NCBI GenBank assembly: GCA_964555705.1
Contig: CAZKTN010000017.1
Location: forward strand, 1 to 50,968
DNA length: 50,968 nucleotides
Source of the DNA: ZLKRG44 sp964555705
GTDB lineage: Bacteria > Planctomycetota > Phycisphaerae > Phycisphaerales > SM1A02
Direction: 5' to 3'
Each line of letters begins with the position of its first letter. Positions within the stretch are counted from its first letter, which is position 1. The notes under the pieces were generated by a model. The model saw only the letters and a list, made by a program, of their open reading frames with translations. It was not told the DNA's origin and searched no databases. A program made the position numbers and the translations under genes. Below, piece by piece: positions 1-7,367 of the stretch.

Positions 1-43
1 GTCGGTCGCGCGCCGCATCATCCAGTGGCTGCTGCCCTTCTGA
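1..43 (+). CDS. 3' end of an upstream gene (partial)
   Basis: Reading from base 2, the window opens in a frame that gives SVARRIIQWLLPF and stops at TGA 41-43. A short amphipathic C-terminus like this is plausible, but only 13 residues are visible, so neither the gene's reality nor its function can be judged. Nothing downstream continues the frame. Confidence 0.3.
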   Translation, partial: SVARRIIQWLLPF

Positions 44-70
44 GGGTCGCGCTGCCCTTGCGAGGGTCGC
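31..70. repeat. Imperfect 20-bp tandem repeat
   Basis: Bases 31-50 and 51-70 are two adjacent 20-bp copies differing at two positions. Each contains a CCCTT/GAGGG inverted element. The first copy overlaps the stop codon of the partial upstream gene, so the pair may belong to its transcription terminator. Confidence 0.6.
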
Positions 71-124
71 CCGGAACGTTCAGGAAAAATGGGGCGTTTC
101 GCCAGAGTGCGCTCGCGCGGTCCT

Positions 125-130
125 TAGGGT
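125..130 (+). promoter_or_regulatory. -10-like hexamer TAGGGT
   Basis: TAGGGT lies 37 nt before ATG 168. A transcript starting 6-7 nt downstream of it would have a leader of about 31 nt that contains the AGGAGG site at 155-160. No convincing -35 is visible. Confidence 0.35.
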
Positions 131-167
131 GGACGCGCGCGGGATGAACCCGCCAGGAGGAAAGGCG

Positions 168-725
168 ATGGTGGCACTCATGGATCGATTCACGGATGCG
201 GCGGAGGCGTGCAGGCAGCGGCGCGAGAGGGCGGTGGACGAGCTGGTCGCGAAGGCGCGGGAGGCCGGTGGCACCGAGGACCGGATGTACTGGTCCATCG
301 TCTACGACTTCGAGCATGCGCCGATGACCACAAACAGGCGGCAGCTCGCCGAGCGTGGCGTCGAGGTGCCGCCGCCAGAGTCAGTGCACGACGAGGCGCT
401 TGAGGCCGAGCTCGCGCGGGTCATCGGGGCGCTCGCGCGCATGGGCATCTTCTTCCTGCACACCGACCACATCGATGACCGGACGCTGCTCCGGCGCATC
501 GCCACCGAGATCATCGACGAGGACGTGAGGGAGCTGCCGCCCTCGGACACGGCGATCGAGTACGTGGACATGCTGGGCACCTCGCCCACCGACCGCGACA
601 CGTTCCTGTCCATGTACGCGACCGACCGCGAGCGTGAGCACGCGCGAAGTGCAGGCATCGAGCTGCCTGAGCGGAGGCCGCGGCCCTTCGACCGCGACCG
701 CTCGCTCCCGCGGCCGAAGCGGTGA
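168..725 (+). CDS. Hypothetical protein, 185 aa
   Basis: I do not recognise this protein. It is soluble, strongly charged and probably mostly helical, with no signal peptide, membrane segment or metal-site motif. The C-terminus is Arg/Pro-rich and ends SLPRPKR. ATG 168 was chosen because a perfect AGGAGG (155-160) sits 7 nt upstream; in-frame ATG 144 and GTG 129 have no such site. The last codons lie inside a 36-bp sequence repeated after the neighbouring RhuM gene, so the 3' end of this gene appears to be the target of the event that brought that cassette in. The repeat keeps the C-terminus and stop intact. Confidence 0.7.
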   Translation: MVALMDRFTDAAEACRQRRERAVDELVAKAREAGGTEDRMYWSIVYDFEHAPMTTNRRQLAERGVEVPPPESVHDEALEAELARVIGALARMGIFFLHTDHIDDRTLLRRIATEIIDEDVRELPPSDTAIEYVDMLGTSPTDRDTFLSMYATDREREHARSAGIELPERRPRPFDRDRSLPRPKR

Positions 726-729
726 GCGC
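694..729. repeat. 36-bp direct repeat, left copy
   Basis: Bases 694-729 are identical to 1994-2029, an offset of exactly 1300 bp. This copy includes the last codons and stop of the 185-aa gene. It contains the inverted pair ACCGCT (697-702) and AGCGGT (718-723), reminiscent of a recombinase core site. Together the copies bracket the RhuM gene like attL/attR or a long target duplication. Confidence 0.8.
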
Positions 730-814
730 ACGGCTTGGGTCCGTTGTCACTGCCGGGTCGCATCTACGCGAACACGCTCAACAGCTAGGCTCTGACGTCA
801 CGGAACGAACGACG

Positions 815-1960
815 ATGGCTACGCGCAAGTCACCGCACTCAGCTGACCCCGAGCAGCCATGGATTGTCCTGTACGTCACGGAGGATGGCGAGTCGCGCAT
901 CGAGTGTCGGTTCGAGGCAGAGACCATTTGGCTGACGCAGGCGATGATCGCCGACCTCTTCCAGACATCGTCGCAAAACGTGACGATGCACCTCAAGGCC
1001 ATCTACGAGGAGGGAGAGCTGCGCCACGATCAAACGTGTAAGGAACACTTACAAGTTCGATCCGAAGGCTCACGGAGGGTGGCACGTTCCCTGAAGCACT
1101 ACAGCCTCGATGCGATTCTTGCGGTGGGGTATCGGGTCCGAAGCTCACGAGGCACCCAGTTTCGGCAGTGGGCCACCGCCCGGCTCGCCGAGTACCTCCG
1201 CAAGGGCTTCACGATGGACGACCAGCGCCTGCGGAACCCCCCTGGTCTTGGCGTGCCCGACTACTTCGATGAGCTGCTTGAGCGCATTAGGGACATCCGA
1301 GCCAGCGAAAGGCGCATGTACCTCCGCATCCGCGAGATCCTCGCCCTCGCGGCCGACTACTCGGCGGCCGAGCGGTATACGCAGGACGCATTCCGGATCA
1401 TCCAGAACAAGCTGACCTATGCCGCAACCGGTCACACATCAGCCGAGCTCATTGCAGCTCGCGCGGATGCGTCGCTACCCAACATGGGCCTGACGTCATG
1501 GAGGGGAGGCACCGTGCGCAAGGCTGATGTGGGTGTTGCGAAGAACTACCTCACCGTCACTGAGATCGCTGAGCTCAATCGCATCGTCGTGATGTTTCTG
1601 GACTTCGCGGAGGACAACGCGCGCCGGCGTAGGCAGACCTTTCTCCATGACTGGCAGCGCAAGCTTGACGACTTCCTGGCCTTCAACGAGCGCGGTGTCC
1701 TTCAGGACGCGGGCAAGGTCAGCCATGAGGCGGCTCTTGAGCGCGCGAACAGCCAGTTCGAGGCATTCGCGGCACGACGCCGCGAGGCGGCAGAGTCAGC
1801 GGGCCAGGCCGAACTCGATGAGCATGCGCTCAGGGAACTTGAGGACGCTGGGCGGCGGGTTGAAGCGATGAGTTTGCAGCGACAACGCGGTGAGCCGCCT
1901 CGAATCAAGTCGCGCCGCAATGACCGCAACGGGGGAAGCGCCAGAAGACCGCGCACGTAG
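815..1960 (+). CDS. rhuM: Virulence RhuM family protein
   Basis: A 381-aa protein of the RhuM family (named from Salmonella SPI-3). Family hallmarks appear in order: an N-terminal YVTEDGESRIECRFEAET stretch, the helix-turn-helix-like TIWLTQAMIADLFQTSSQNV, KEHLQVRSEG, the DAILAVGYRVRSSRGTQFRQWA block and the EYLRKGFTMDDQRL block. The C-terminal third is helical and charged, ending in a basic tail. RhuM proteins are common on mobile islands beside restriction or defence genes; their biochemical role is not established. ATG 815 matches the family N-terminus; the frame stays open upstream to 722 without family sequence. Base composition looks less GC-rich than its neighbours. It lies alone between 36-bp direct repeats, with no integrase or partner, consistent with a small acquired cassette. 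Confidence 0.88.
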   Translation: MATRKSPHSADPEQPWIVLYVTEDGESRIECRFEAETIWLTQAMIADLFQTSSQNVTMHLKAIYEEGELRHDQTCKEHLQVRSEGSRRVARSLKHYSLDAILAVGYRVRSSRGTQFRQWATARLAEYLRKGFTMDDQRLRNPPGLGVPDYFDELLERIRDIRASERRMYLRIREILALAADYSAAERYTQDAFRIIQNKLTYAATGHTSAELIAARADASLPNMGLTSWRGGTVRKADVGVAKNYLTVTEIAELNRIVVMFLDFAEDNARRRRQTFLHDWQRKLDDFLAFNERGVLQDAGKVSHEAALERANSQFEAFAARRREAAESAGQAELDEHALRELEDAGRRVEAMSLQRQRGEPPRIKSRRNDRNGGSARRPRT

Positions 1961-1993
1961 CGCGCTCCCTTGACCACTGATTAGGGGCGACGA

Positions 1994-2029
1994 GCGACCG
2001 CTCGCTCCCGCGGCCGAAGCGGTGAGCGC
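1994..2029. repeat. 36-bp direct repeat, right copy
   Basis: Perfect copy of 694-729, 33 bp after the RhuM stop codon. It is followed by an A-tract and a strong hairpin that may originally have followed the 185-aa gene, before the 1300-bp segment was inserted. Confidence 0.8.
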
Positions 2030-2047
2030 CGGGCGCGAGGCGCAGCG

Positions 2048-2098
2048 CAAAAAAGACGCGACGGTCGGCTCCCGCTGAGCGAGCCGACCGTCTGCGTC
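2048..2098 (-). terminator. Intrinsic terminator-like hairpin
   Basis: GACGGTCGGCT (2060-2070) pairs with AGCCGACCGTC (2082-2092); a further GACGC/GCGTC extends the stem past a one-base bulge. Read on the minus strand the stem is followed by TCTTTTTT (2055-2048), the classic intrinsic terminator form. It could stop minus-strand read-through from the mannosidase operon; on the plus strand it could act as a weaker, T-less terminator for rhuM. Confidence 0.6.
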
Positions 2099-2223
2099 GG
2101 TCCACGGGTTTGGTTGCGCCACTACTCCGCTCCGTGAAACCATCAGGGTCCCCTACGACCCACCACCAACATCGGATTGGCCGGATCGCCAATCAAGCGA
2201 ATGTGCAGATTTTTCGGTCGGGC

Positions 2224-2229
2224 TAGGAT
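2224..2229 (+). promoter_or_regulatory. -10-like hexamer TAGGAT
   Basis: TAGGAT lies 9 nt before GTG 2239 with no Shine-Dalgarno between, one of the repeated -10/start-codon arrangements in this window. Confidence 0.45.
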
Positions 2230-2238
2230 CGCGCCGCT

Positions 2239-2685
2239 GTGGTCCCGCACACGACACGAACACCGTTCCTTCGCCGCCGCTCGCCTTGCGCTACCGCCAC
2301 GGGGCTACCCGCTGCGGCCGCGGCACTTGCCGCCCTGCTCTCAGGCGGCTGCTCGTCCGGTCCCGCCCCGTTGCCGGACCTGCAGGCGGGCCGCTGGGTG
2401 AACCCGATGGGAGTGGCGCTCGACATGGCGCCCACCGGGATCTTCACCCTCGAGATCCCCGGCAAGCGGGTCGCAGTGGGCCGCTTCGCGGTCGCCGAGA
2501 CCGAGACCACCTTCCGGTTCCAGATCGGCTCCCCCTACTGCCCCGAGGAGCCGGGCCTCTACACGCTGTCCGAGCTCGACGGCACGCTCACGCTGTCGCT
2601 CATCCGCGATACGTGCACGGAGCGGATGGACGCGTTCGCCAAGCCATTCGCGCGCCCGTCTTCAGCCGCAGTCGCCTCGCGCTGA
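2239..2685 (+). CDS. Small secreted or lipoprotein, lipocalin-like
   Basis: A 148-aa exported protein. RRR near residue 14 is followed by a hydrophobic stretch (about 20-34) and SGGC-SS, a non-ideal lipobox, so lipidation is uncertain. The mature part is beta-rich: GRWVNPMG, then TLEIPGKRVAVGRF, then EPGLYTLSELDGTLTLSLIRDTCTER. The DGxLTLxxxxDxCxxR ending resembles small lipocalin-like secreted proteins, with a likely disulphide between the Cys near residue 100 and the later Cys. Start GTG 2239 is supported by TAGGAT 9 nt upstream. It converges with the beta-mannosidase gene (37-bp gap). Function unknown. Confidence 0.7.
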   Translation: MVPHTTRTPFLRRRSPCATATGLPAAAAALAALLSGGCSSGPAPLPDLQAGRWVNPMGVALDMAPTGIFTLEIPGKRVAVGRFAVAETETTFRFQIGSPYCPEEPGLYTLSELDGTLTLSLIRDTCTERMDAFAKPFARPSSAAVASR

Positions 2686-2722
2686 GCGCCGCACGAGCAA
2701 AGCGCCGTAGGGTCAGGGCGCG

Positions 2723-5311
2723 CTACGCCGTTGCGATTCGGCGCCCGCCGCAATGAAGCTCGACATGGTGCCCGCCGCTTGGGGGCGCATTCCATTCGAT
2801 GCGGACAGTCCCCGACTCTCCGGCGGCGAGCGTGAGCAGCATGGGATCGATGCGGCGCCAGTCCCCGAGCGGCACGATCACCGCGTCGATCAGCGGCGTG
2901 ATCGCGTGGATGCGCACCAGACCGCTTTGGGACGCCGCATGGGCATGCGAATGGGAGCCCGAGCCACGCTCGGCCGGCGCCGGGCACGCATCGCACTCGA
3001 TCGTGGCGCTTGGTTGCCACGCGCGGCCGGCTGGACCCTCGAACGAGAGGTCGTGCACGGGCACGTGCCACGTGCGCGTCTCGGGGTGCGCCGCAAGCGA
3101 AGTCGCGGCGTCGGCCATGAGCACCGCATCGCGACCTGGCACCAGCTCGCGCGGCACTTCGGCGATGGTTGTGGCCGCACCCGGCTCGACCACGAAGTTC
3201 ACGCGCTCGCGCAGTGACGGCCTGCCCCCGTCAAGAGGATGCACGACCAGCGATGCGACGCCGCGCCACGCATCGCGCGTTGCGTTCACCGCATCCAGCA
3301 CGAGCGCACGCCGCCCCCCCGCCACCTCGCGCTCGTGCAGCGCGAGCATGCGCAGCGCGCACGCGTCGCGTACCGCGTGCCACGCAGGCTTGGGCCTGCC
3401 CGCCGCATCCACCAGGCTCCACGAGTGGCCGGTCCACGCATCATTCATCTGCCAGCACAGCGCACCCATGCACCGAGGCGCGTGCGCGCGGAACCATGCG
3501 TACGCCGCACGCATCGCGCGCGCCTGCACCACCTGCGCCTGCACGATCCACTCCATGAAGTCCGCGGGTGGTGCGAAGCGCTCGCGGAGGAACGGTGCGT
3601 ACTGCGAGTCATCACCGCCCCATGCGCGCTGCCGAGGCGCCAGCCGCGCCACACCCGACGCCGCAGGCTGCGCGGCGAGCTCGCGCTCAAGCGAGTCGGC
3701 AGCCGCAGAATGCGATCCGCGCGCGAACGCCTCCGCGACCGTCCGCAGCGCAGGCGGCGACTGGTGGCCGAACTCGCTTGCGAACCTCGGAGGCAGCTGC
3801 CGGATGGCCTCGACCTTCGCATCGGCATCCCAGATGTGGCAGTCGCCGCGGCCGCGGTCGTTGGGGTGCAGCTCGAGCGAACCCGACCACGGGCTCTCGG
3901 GCCAGTAGGGCCTTGTGGGATCGAGCTCCGCGCAGATGCGCGGCAGCAGCTCGAGCCAGTACAGACGTCCCCACGACTGCCCGTGCGCAAGACGCTCGCG
4001 GAAGCCCCAGCTCCACCATGCCAGGATGTCCTCGTTGCCTCCACACCACAGCACGACGCTCGCATGCCGCGAGAGCCGGCCGACCTGCCACCGCGCCTCG
4101 CGCTCCACGCGCTGCGGGAACGGCGGATCCTCCGGGTACGTGGCGCACGCGAACGCGAAATCCTGCCACACCATCACGCCGAGCTCGTCGCACGCCTCGT
4201 AGAACGAGTCGCTCTCGTACCCGCCCCCGCCCCATACCCGCAGCATGTTGAGGTGCGCATCGCACGCCTGCAGGATGCGCTCGCGCACCTCCGCGGGATC
4301 TGCCGCGGGCCTGAAGAGACCCTCCGGGATCCAGTTCGCGCCCGCGCACCACACGGGCTCGCCATTCACCCGCACGGCGAACGCCGTGCCATGCGCGTCG
4401 GGAGAGAGGTCGAGCGACACCGACCTCAGGCCGATGCGCATCGATCGGCGCTCGAGCGTGGACGCGTGCGACTCGAGCTCGACACAGAGGCTGTGCAGGT
4501 GCGGGGCGCCGCTCCCTCGAGGCCACCAGCGCATCGGTTTCGGCACGGTGATGCGGACTGACGCAGTGCCATCGCGCGCGAGCGGCGACTCCTCCTCCCA
4601 CGTGCGGCCGTCGGGCGACTCGAGCGTCACCCGTGCCGCGAAACGCGTGGCATCGCCATCGCAGATGCACGCGATGCGCACATCAACGATCGCCTCCTGC
4701 GCATCGCAGGAGAGAACCAGCGGCCGAACGGTGTCGATGCGCGCGCCTGTCCACGCATGCAGCCGCACTGGTGCAGGAAGCCCACTCGTGGGCACGCGCG
4801 GTCCCCAGTCCCAACCGAAGTTGCATGCGGCCTTGCGCATGAAGGGGTACGGGGTCCAGTCGCCATTCACCGGCCGCGCACCGAGCAGCGACTCGAGCCT
4901 GCGCACCTCCGCGACTGGCGCAGCGCACTCCACCCGGATGCCGACTGAGCCGTCGCCCACGGCAGGCGCCGGAAGCTCGGCGCGCCACGGATGGAACGCA
5001 TTGTCGGCCTCGATCGCGACACGGCCATCCACCGACACTTGCGCCACAGTGTCGATGCAATCGAAGACGAGATCGATGTGCGCGTGCTCGCGCATCTCGG
5101 GGGGTATGGCTGCGGTGCATGTCCATGCCCACGCAGTGCTGCCCACGGACTCCTGCGCGGACTCGCCACCTTCCGCATCAGGCGACGGGATGGCGCCCGC
5201 ACGCATGAGGTCCATGTGCACGCAGCCCGGCACGCGCGCTGGCCACAGGCGCCCATCGGGGTGCACGAGCGACCACCCGTCGCCGCAGAGGCTCTGCTCA
5301 ATCGCGCGCAT
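2723..5311 (-). CDS. GH2 family beta-mannosidase
   Basis: A 862-aa glycoside hydrolase family 2 enzyme of the beta-mannosidase type, hydrolysing terminal beta-mannosyl residues. An N-terminal jelly-roll (CGDGWSLVHPDGRLWPARVPG) and an Ig-like domain precede the TIM barrel, whose signature NMLRVWGGGGYESDSFYEAC and VMVWQDFAFACATYP is typical of beta-mannosidases. The acid/base Glu is in WCGGNED (about residue 427), the nucleophile Glu in FASEFG (about 513). No signal peptide is visible, so it is probably cytoplasmic. ATG 5311 has GGTGGAG upstream and overlaps the symporter stop by 14 bp, showing co-translation; a TTG at 5326 would extend it five residues. It is the last gene of the GH38-symporter-GH2 operon. 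Confidence 0.93.
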   Translation of the reverse strand: MRAIEQSLCGDGWSLVHPDGRLWPARVPGCVHMDLMRAGAIPSPDAEGGESAQESVGSTAWAWTCTAAIPPEMREHAHIDLVFDCIDTVAQVSVDGRVAIEADNAFHPWRAELPAPAVGDGSVGIRVECAAPVAEVRRLESLLGARPVNGDWTPYPFMRKAACNFGWDWGPRVPTSGLPAPVRLHAWTGARIDTVRPLVLSCDAQEAIVDVRIACICDGDATRFAARVTLESPDGRTWEEESPLARDGTASVRITVPKPMRWWPRGSGAPHLHSLCVELESHASTLERRSMRIGLRSVSLDLSPDAHGTAFAVRVNGEPVWCAGANWIPEGLFRPAADPAEVRERILQACDAHLNMLRVWGGGGYESDSFYEACDELGVMVWQDFAFACATYPEDPPFPQRVEREARWQVGRLSRHASVVLWCGGNEDILAWWSWGFRERLAHGQSWGRLYWLELLPRICAELDPTRPYWPESPWSGSLELHPNDRGRGDCHIWDADAKVEAIRQLPPRFASEFGHQSPPALRTVAEAFARGSHSAAADSLERELAAQPAASGVARLAPRQRAWGGDDSQYAPFLRERFAPPADFMEWIVQAQVVQARAMRAAYAWFRAHAPRCMGALCWQMNDAWTGHSWSLVDAAGRPKPAWHAVRDACALRMLALHEREVAGGRRALVLDAVNATRDAWRGVASLVVHPLDGGRPSLRERVNFVVEPGAATTIAEVPRELVPGRDAVLMADAATSLAAHPETRTWHVPVHDLSFEGPAGRAWQPSATIECDACPAPAERGSGSHSHAHAASQSGLVRIHAITPLIDAVIVPLGDWRRIDPMLLTLAAGESGTVRIEWNAPPSGGHHVELHCGGRRIATA

Positions 5312-7304
5312 GTCCCGCTCCACCAACGGGCATCTCGGCGTCGACGATCACGCGTCCGTCGTCACTGCGGTCCGCCCTTCGCCGCTCGAGCAGCCGGTAC
5401 ATGCGGACGAGGTCACGGATGCCTCCCACGGAGAACCAGCACACGATGATGACGCTGGTGCCGAGGATGAGCCATGTCCATCCGTGCCACCACGACGACC
5501 ACGCCCCATCGGTGATGGGGTTGCCGCTTCGTGCGCGCCAGAGCGCATAGGCCGTGCCCGCCACGAAGACCGCGGTGAACGCCAGCGGCCACGCGAGCGT
5601 GACGAACGCCACAATGCGGTCGCTGCCCGTGTACGCGCGGTCGAATCCGAGCTTCTCGAGGAACGTGCGCGGTGCGGCATCGAGCTCGGCGCCTCCCTCG
5701 ATGCGCCAGCGTCCGCGGTGCAGCATCCGCCCGAGGTTGAAGTCGGTGCGCGGGCCCAGAAGGCTCACCGCCACATACACGGCGCTCGCCGACATCATCG
5801 CCACGAAGCTCATCTCCATGCCGGTCAGGTTCTCGCGCAGCCAGAGGGCCGGCCCAGGCAGCGCCTGTGGGCTCACCTGCTGCACGATCACGCCGACGGC
5901 GCTCAGCCCCATGCCGGTGCACATGGCCGCCCACGCGCCCTGCACGGACCCCCGCCTCCAGTAGAGGCCGCCGATGATCGCCGCACCGGCCCCGCCGACA
6001 AACACGCTTGCCGACAGCGCCGCGAACATCGCGATGTACTGGTTCGGCTCGTAGAGCAGCGAGAAGGTGAACGCGAAGAGCGCTACGCCGAGCGCAGCGA
6101 GCTTGAGCAGCCGCACATGCGTCAACGGATCGAAGGGCCGCGTGCGGAACGGCAGCAGCACGTCCTGCACGAAGATCGATCCCCATGAGTGCAGGTATGC
6201 CTCGTCGGTGCTCACGGCAGCCCCGAGCATCGCGGCCACGAAGAGGCCGAGCACGCCCGCAGGGAGCATGATCGACATCGCCAGCGGCGTGCGCAGCTCC
6301 GCACGCACCGCATCGGTAGGCGCCTGCGCCAGGGCCTCGTGCACCGGCGCTGCGGCATCCGCGTACTCAGGCTGCGTGAGGAACGCCCGAACCGCCAGCG
6401 GCACGATGATCGTCACCAGCATCAGCGACCGGTAGCGCCATCCGTTGAGGATCTGCGCCATGCGCGCCTCGTGCGCATTGAGCGCGGCGGAGTTGTAGCC
6501 CTGGTCGCCCTGCCATGCGCGTGCGGCGTAGAAGAGCGTGAATGCGCTGATCGCCCAGTAGATGATGTTGAAGTTGCGCTCCTCCCCCAGGCCGAAGGGG
6601 TTCACGCATGACGTGCCCTCGGGCATCGCGAGCATCGCGCGCTCGAGCACCGGCCACGGGAACTGCGCCAGCAGCCAGAAGCAGATGAAGACGAAGATCG
6701 CGAAGCAGAAGACCCCCTGCAGGAAGTCCGTCACGACGATCGACACCATGCCGCCGGCGAAGATCATGAAGATCGCCAGCGACAGCAGCGCCACCATCAG
6801 CGACGGGAACGTTGGGATCGCGTAGCCAAGGAGCGTCCACTGCTCGGGCAGCCCGCACAGCGCCATGAAGAACCGCGCCGTGACGCCCGGGAAGATTCCG
6901 TAGTTGACGATGCCCGACCCGAACGCGACGACCCCGGCGCAGATGCGGAACCTGCGCGAGTAGCGCACCTCGAAGAACTGCGCGAGCGTCATCGCGCGCG
7001 TCTCCCTGAATCGGTAGATCACCCAGCCGGTCGCCGCAAGCACGACAAGCGACGGTCCCTCGAGGTATCCCCACCAGATCTGCGTGAACCCCACGTCGTA
7101 CCCGATCTGGAAGTACCAGACGAGGGTGATCACCCCGATCTGGGCCATGTTGTAGGCCACCGTGACGAGGTAACGGCCAGCGCACCGCTCTGCGCTGAGG
7201 AATCCCGCCACGCTGCGCATGTACCTGCGCGAGTGGAGCGCGAAGGCGACCAGCACCGCCACGAAGGCGGCCACGATCGTCCAGTCAATGCCTGACAGGC
7301 GCAC
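5298..7304 (-). CDS. Sodium:solute symporter (SSS family)
   Basis: A 668-aa multi-pass inner-membrane transporter of the SSS family, which couples Na+ influx to uptake of sugars and related solutes. Family features include the first helix WTIVAAFVAVLVAFALHSRRY, the following FLSAER cytoplasmic loop, GYLEGPSLVVLAATGW, and FFEVRYSRRFRICAGVV. I count roughly fifteen hydrophobic segments. It is longer than a usual SSS protein (about 500-560 aa) because of two further helices and a charged tail after about residue 560. It lies between the GH38 and GH2 mannosidases, so mannose or manno-oligosaccharide uptake is the natural inference. The GTG start has TAGCCT 6 nt upstream, so it may also have its own promoter. 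Confidence 0.92.
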   Translation of the reverse strand: MRLSGIDWTIVAAFVAVLVAFALHSRRYMRSVAGFLSAERCAGRYLVTVAYNMAQIGVITLVWYFQIGYDVGFTQIWWGYLEGPSLVVLAATGWVIYRFRETRAMTLAQFFEVRYSRRFRICAGVVAFGSGIVNYGIFPGVTARFFMALCGLPEQWTLLGYAIPTFPSLMVALLSLAIFMIFAGGMVSIVVTDFLQGVFCFAIFVFICFWLLAQFPWPVLERAMLAMPEGTSCVNPFGLGEERNFNIIYWAISAFTLFYAARAWQGDQGYNSAALNAHEARMAQILNGWRYRSLMLVTIIVPLAVRAFLTQPEYADAAAPVHEALAQAPTDAVRAELRTPLAMSIMLPAGVLGLFVAAMLGAAVSTDEAYLHSWGSIFVQDVLLPFRTRPFDPLTHVRLLKLAALGVALFAFTFSLLYEPNQYIAMFAALSASVFVGGAGAAIIGGLYWRRGSVQGAWAAMCTGMGLSAVGVIVQQVSPQALPGPALWLRENLTGMEMSFVAMMSASAVYVAVSLLGPRTDFNLGRMLHRGRWRIEGGAELDAAPRTFLEKLGFDRAYTGSDRIVAFVTLAWPLAFTAVFVAGTAYALWRARSGNPITDGAWSSWWHGWTWLILGTSVIIVCWFSVGGIRDLVRMYRLLERRRADRSDDGRVIVDAEMPVGGAGHARD

Positions 7305-7310
7305 GCGGCG

Positions 7311-7316
7311 AGGCTA
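7311..7316 (-). promoter_or_regulatory. -10-like hexamer TAGCCT
   Basis: On the minus strand TAGCCT is followed by CGCCGC and then the GTG start of the symporter at 7304: a 6-nt spacer and no Shine-Dalgarno. It lies in the 63-bp gap after the GH38 gene. Confidence 0.4.
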
Positions 7317-7367
7317 CTTGCGGCGGCAGCGCCCGCATGCGCACCGGACCCGAACTCGTACAGAGGC

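Noticed and set aside
2100..2238. tRNA or tRNA fragment as an integration site beside rhuM
   Set aside because: No cloverleaf or T-loop consensus is visible. The small GATTGGC/GCCAATC stem at 2175-2194 is too short to mean much.
5312..5326. TTG start for the beta-mannosidase
   Set aside because: ATG 5311 has a GGTGGAG site and better fits the family N-terminus; the TTG lies inside the symporter's 3' end with no ribosome site.
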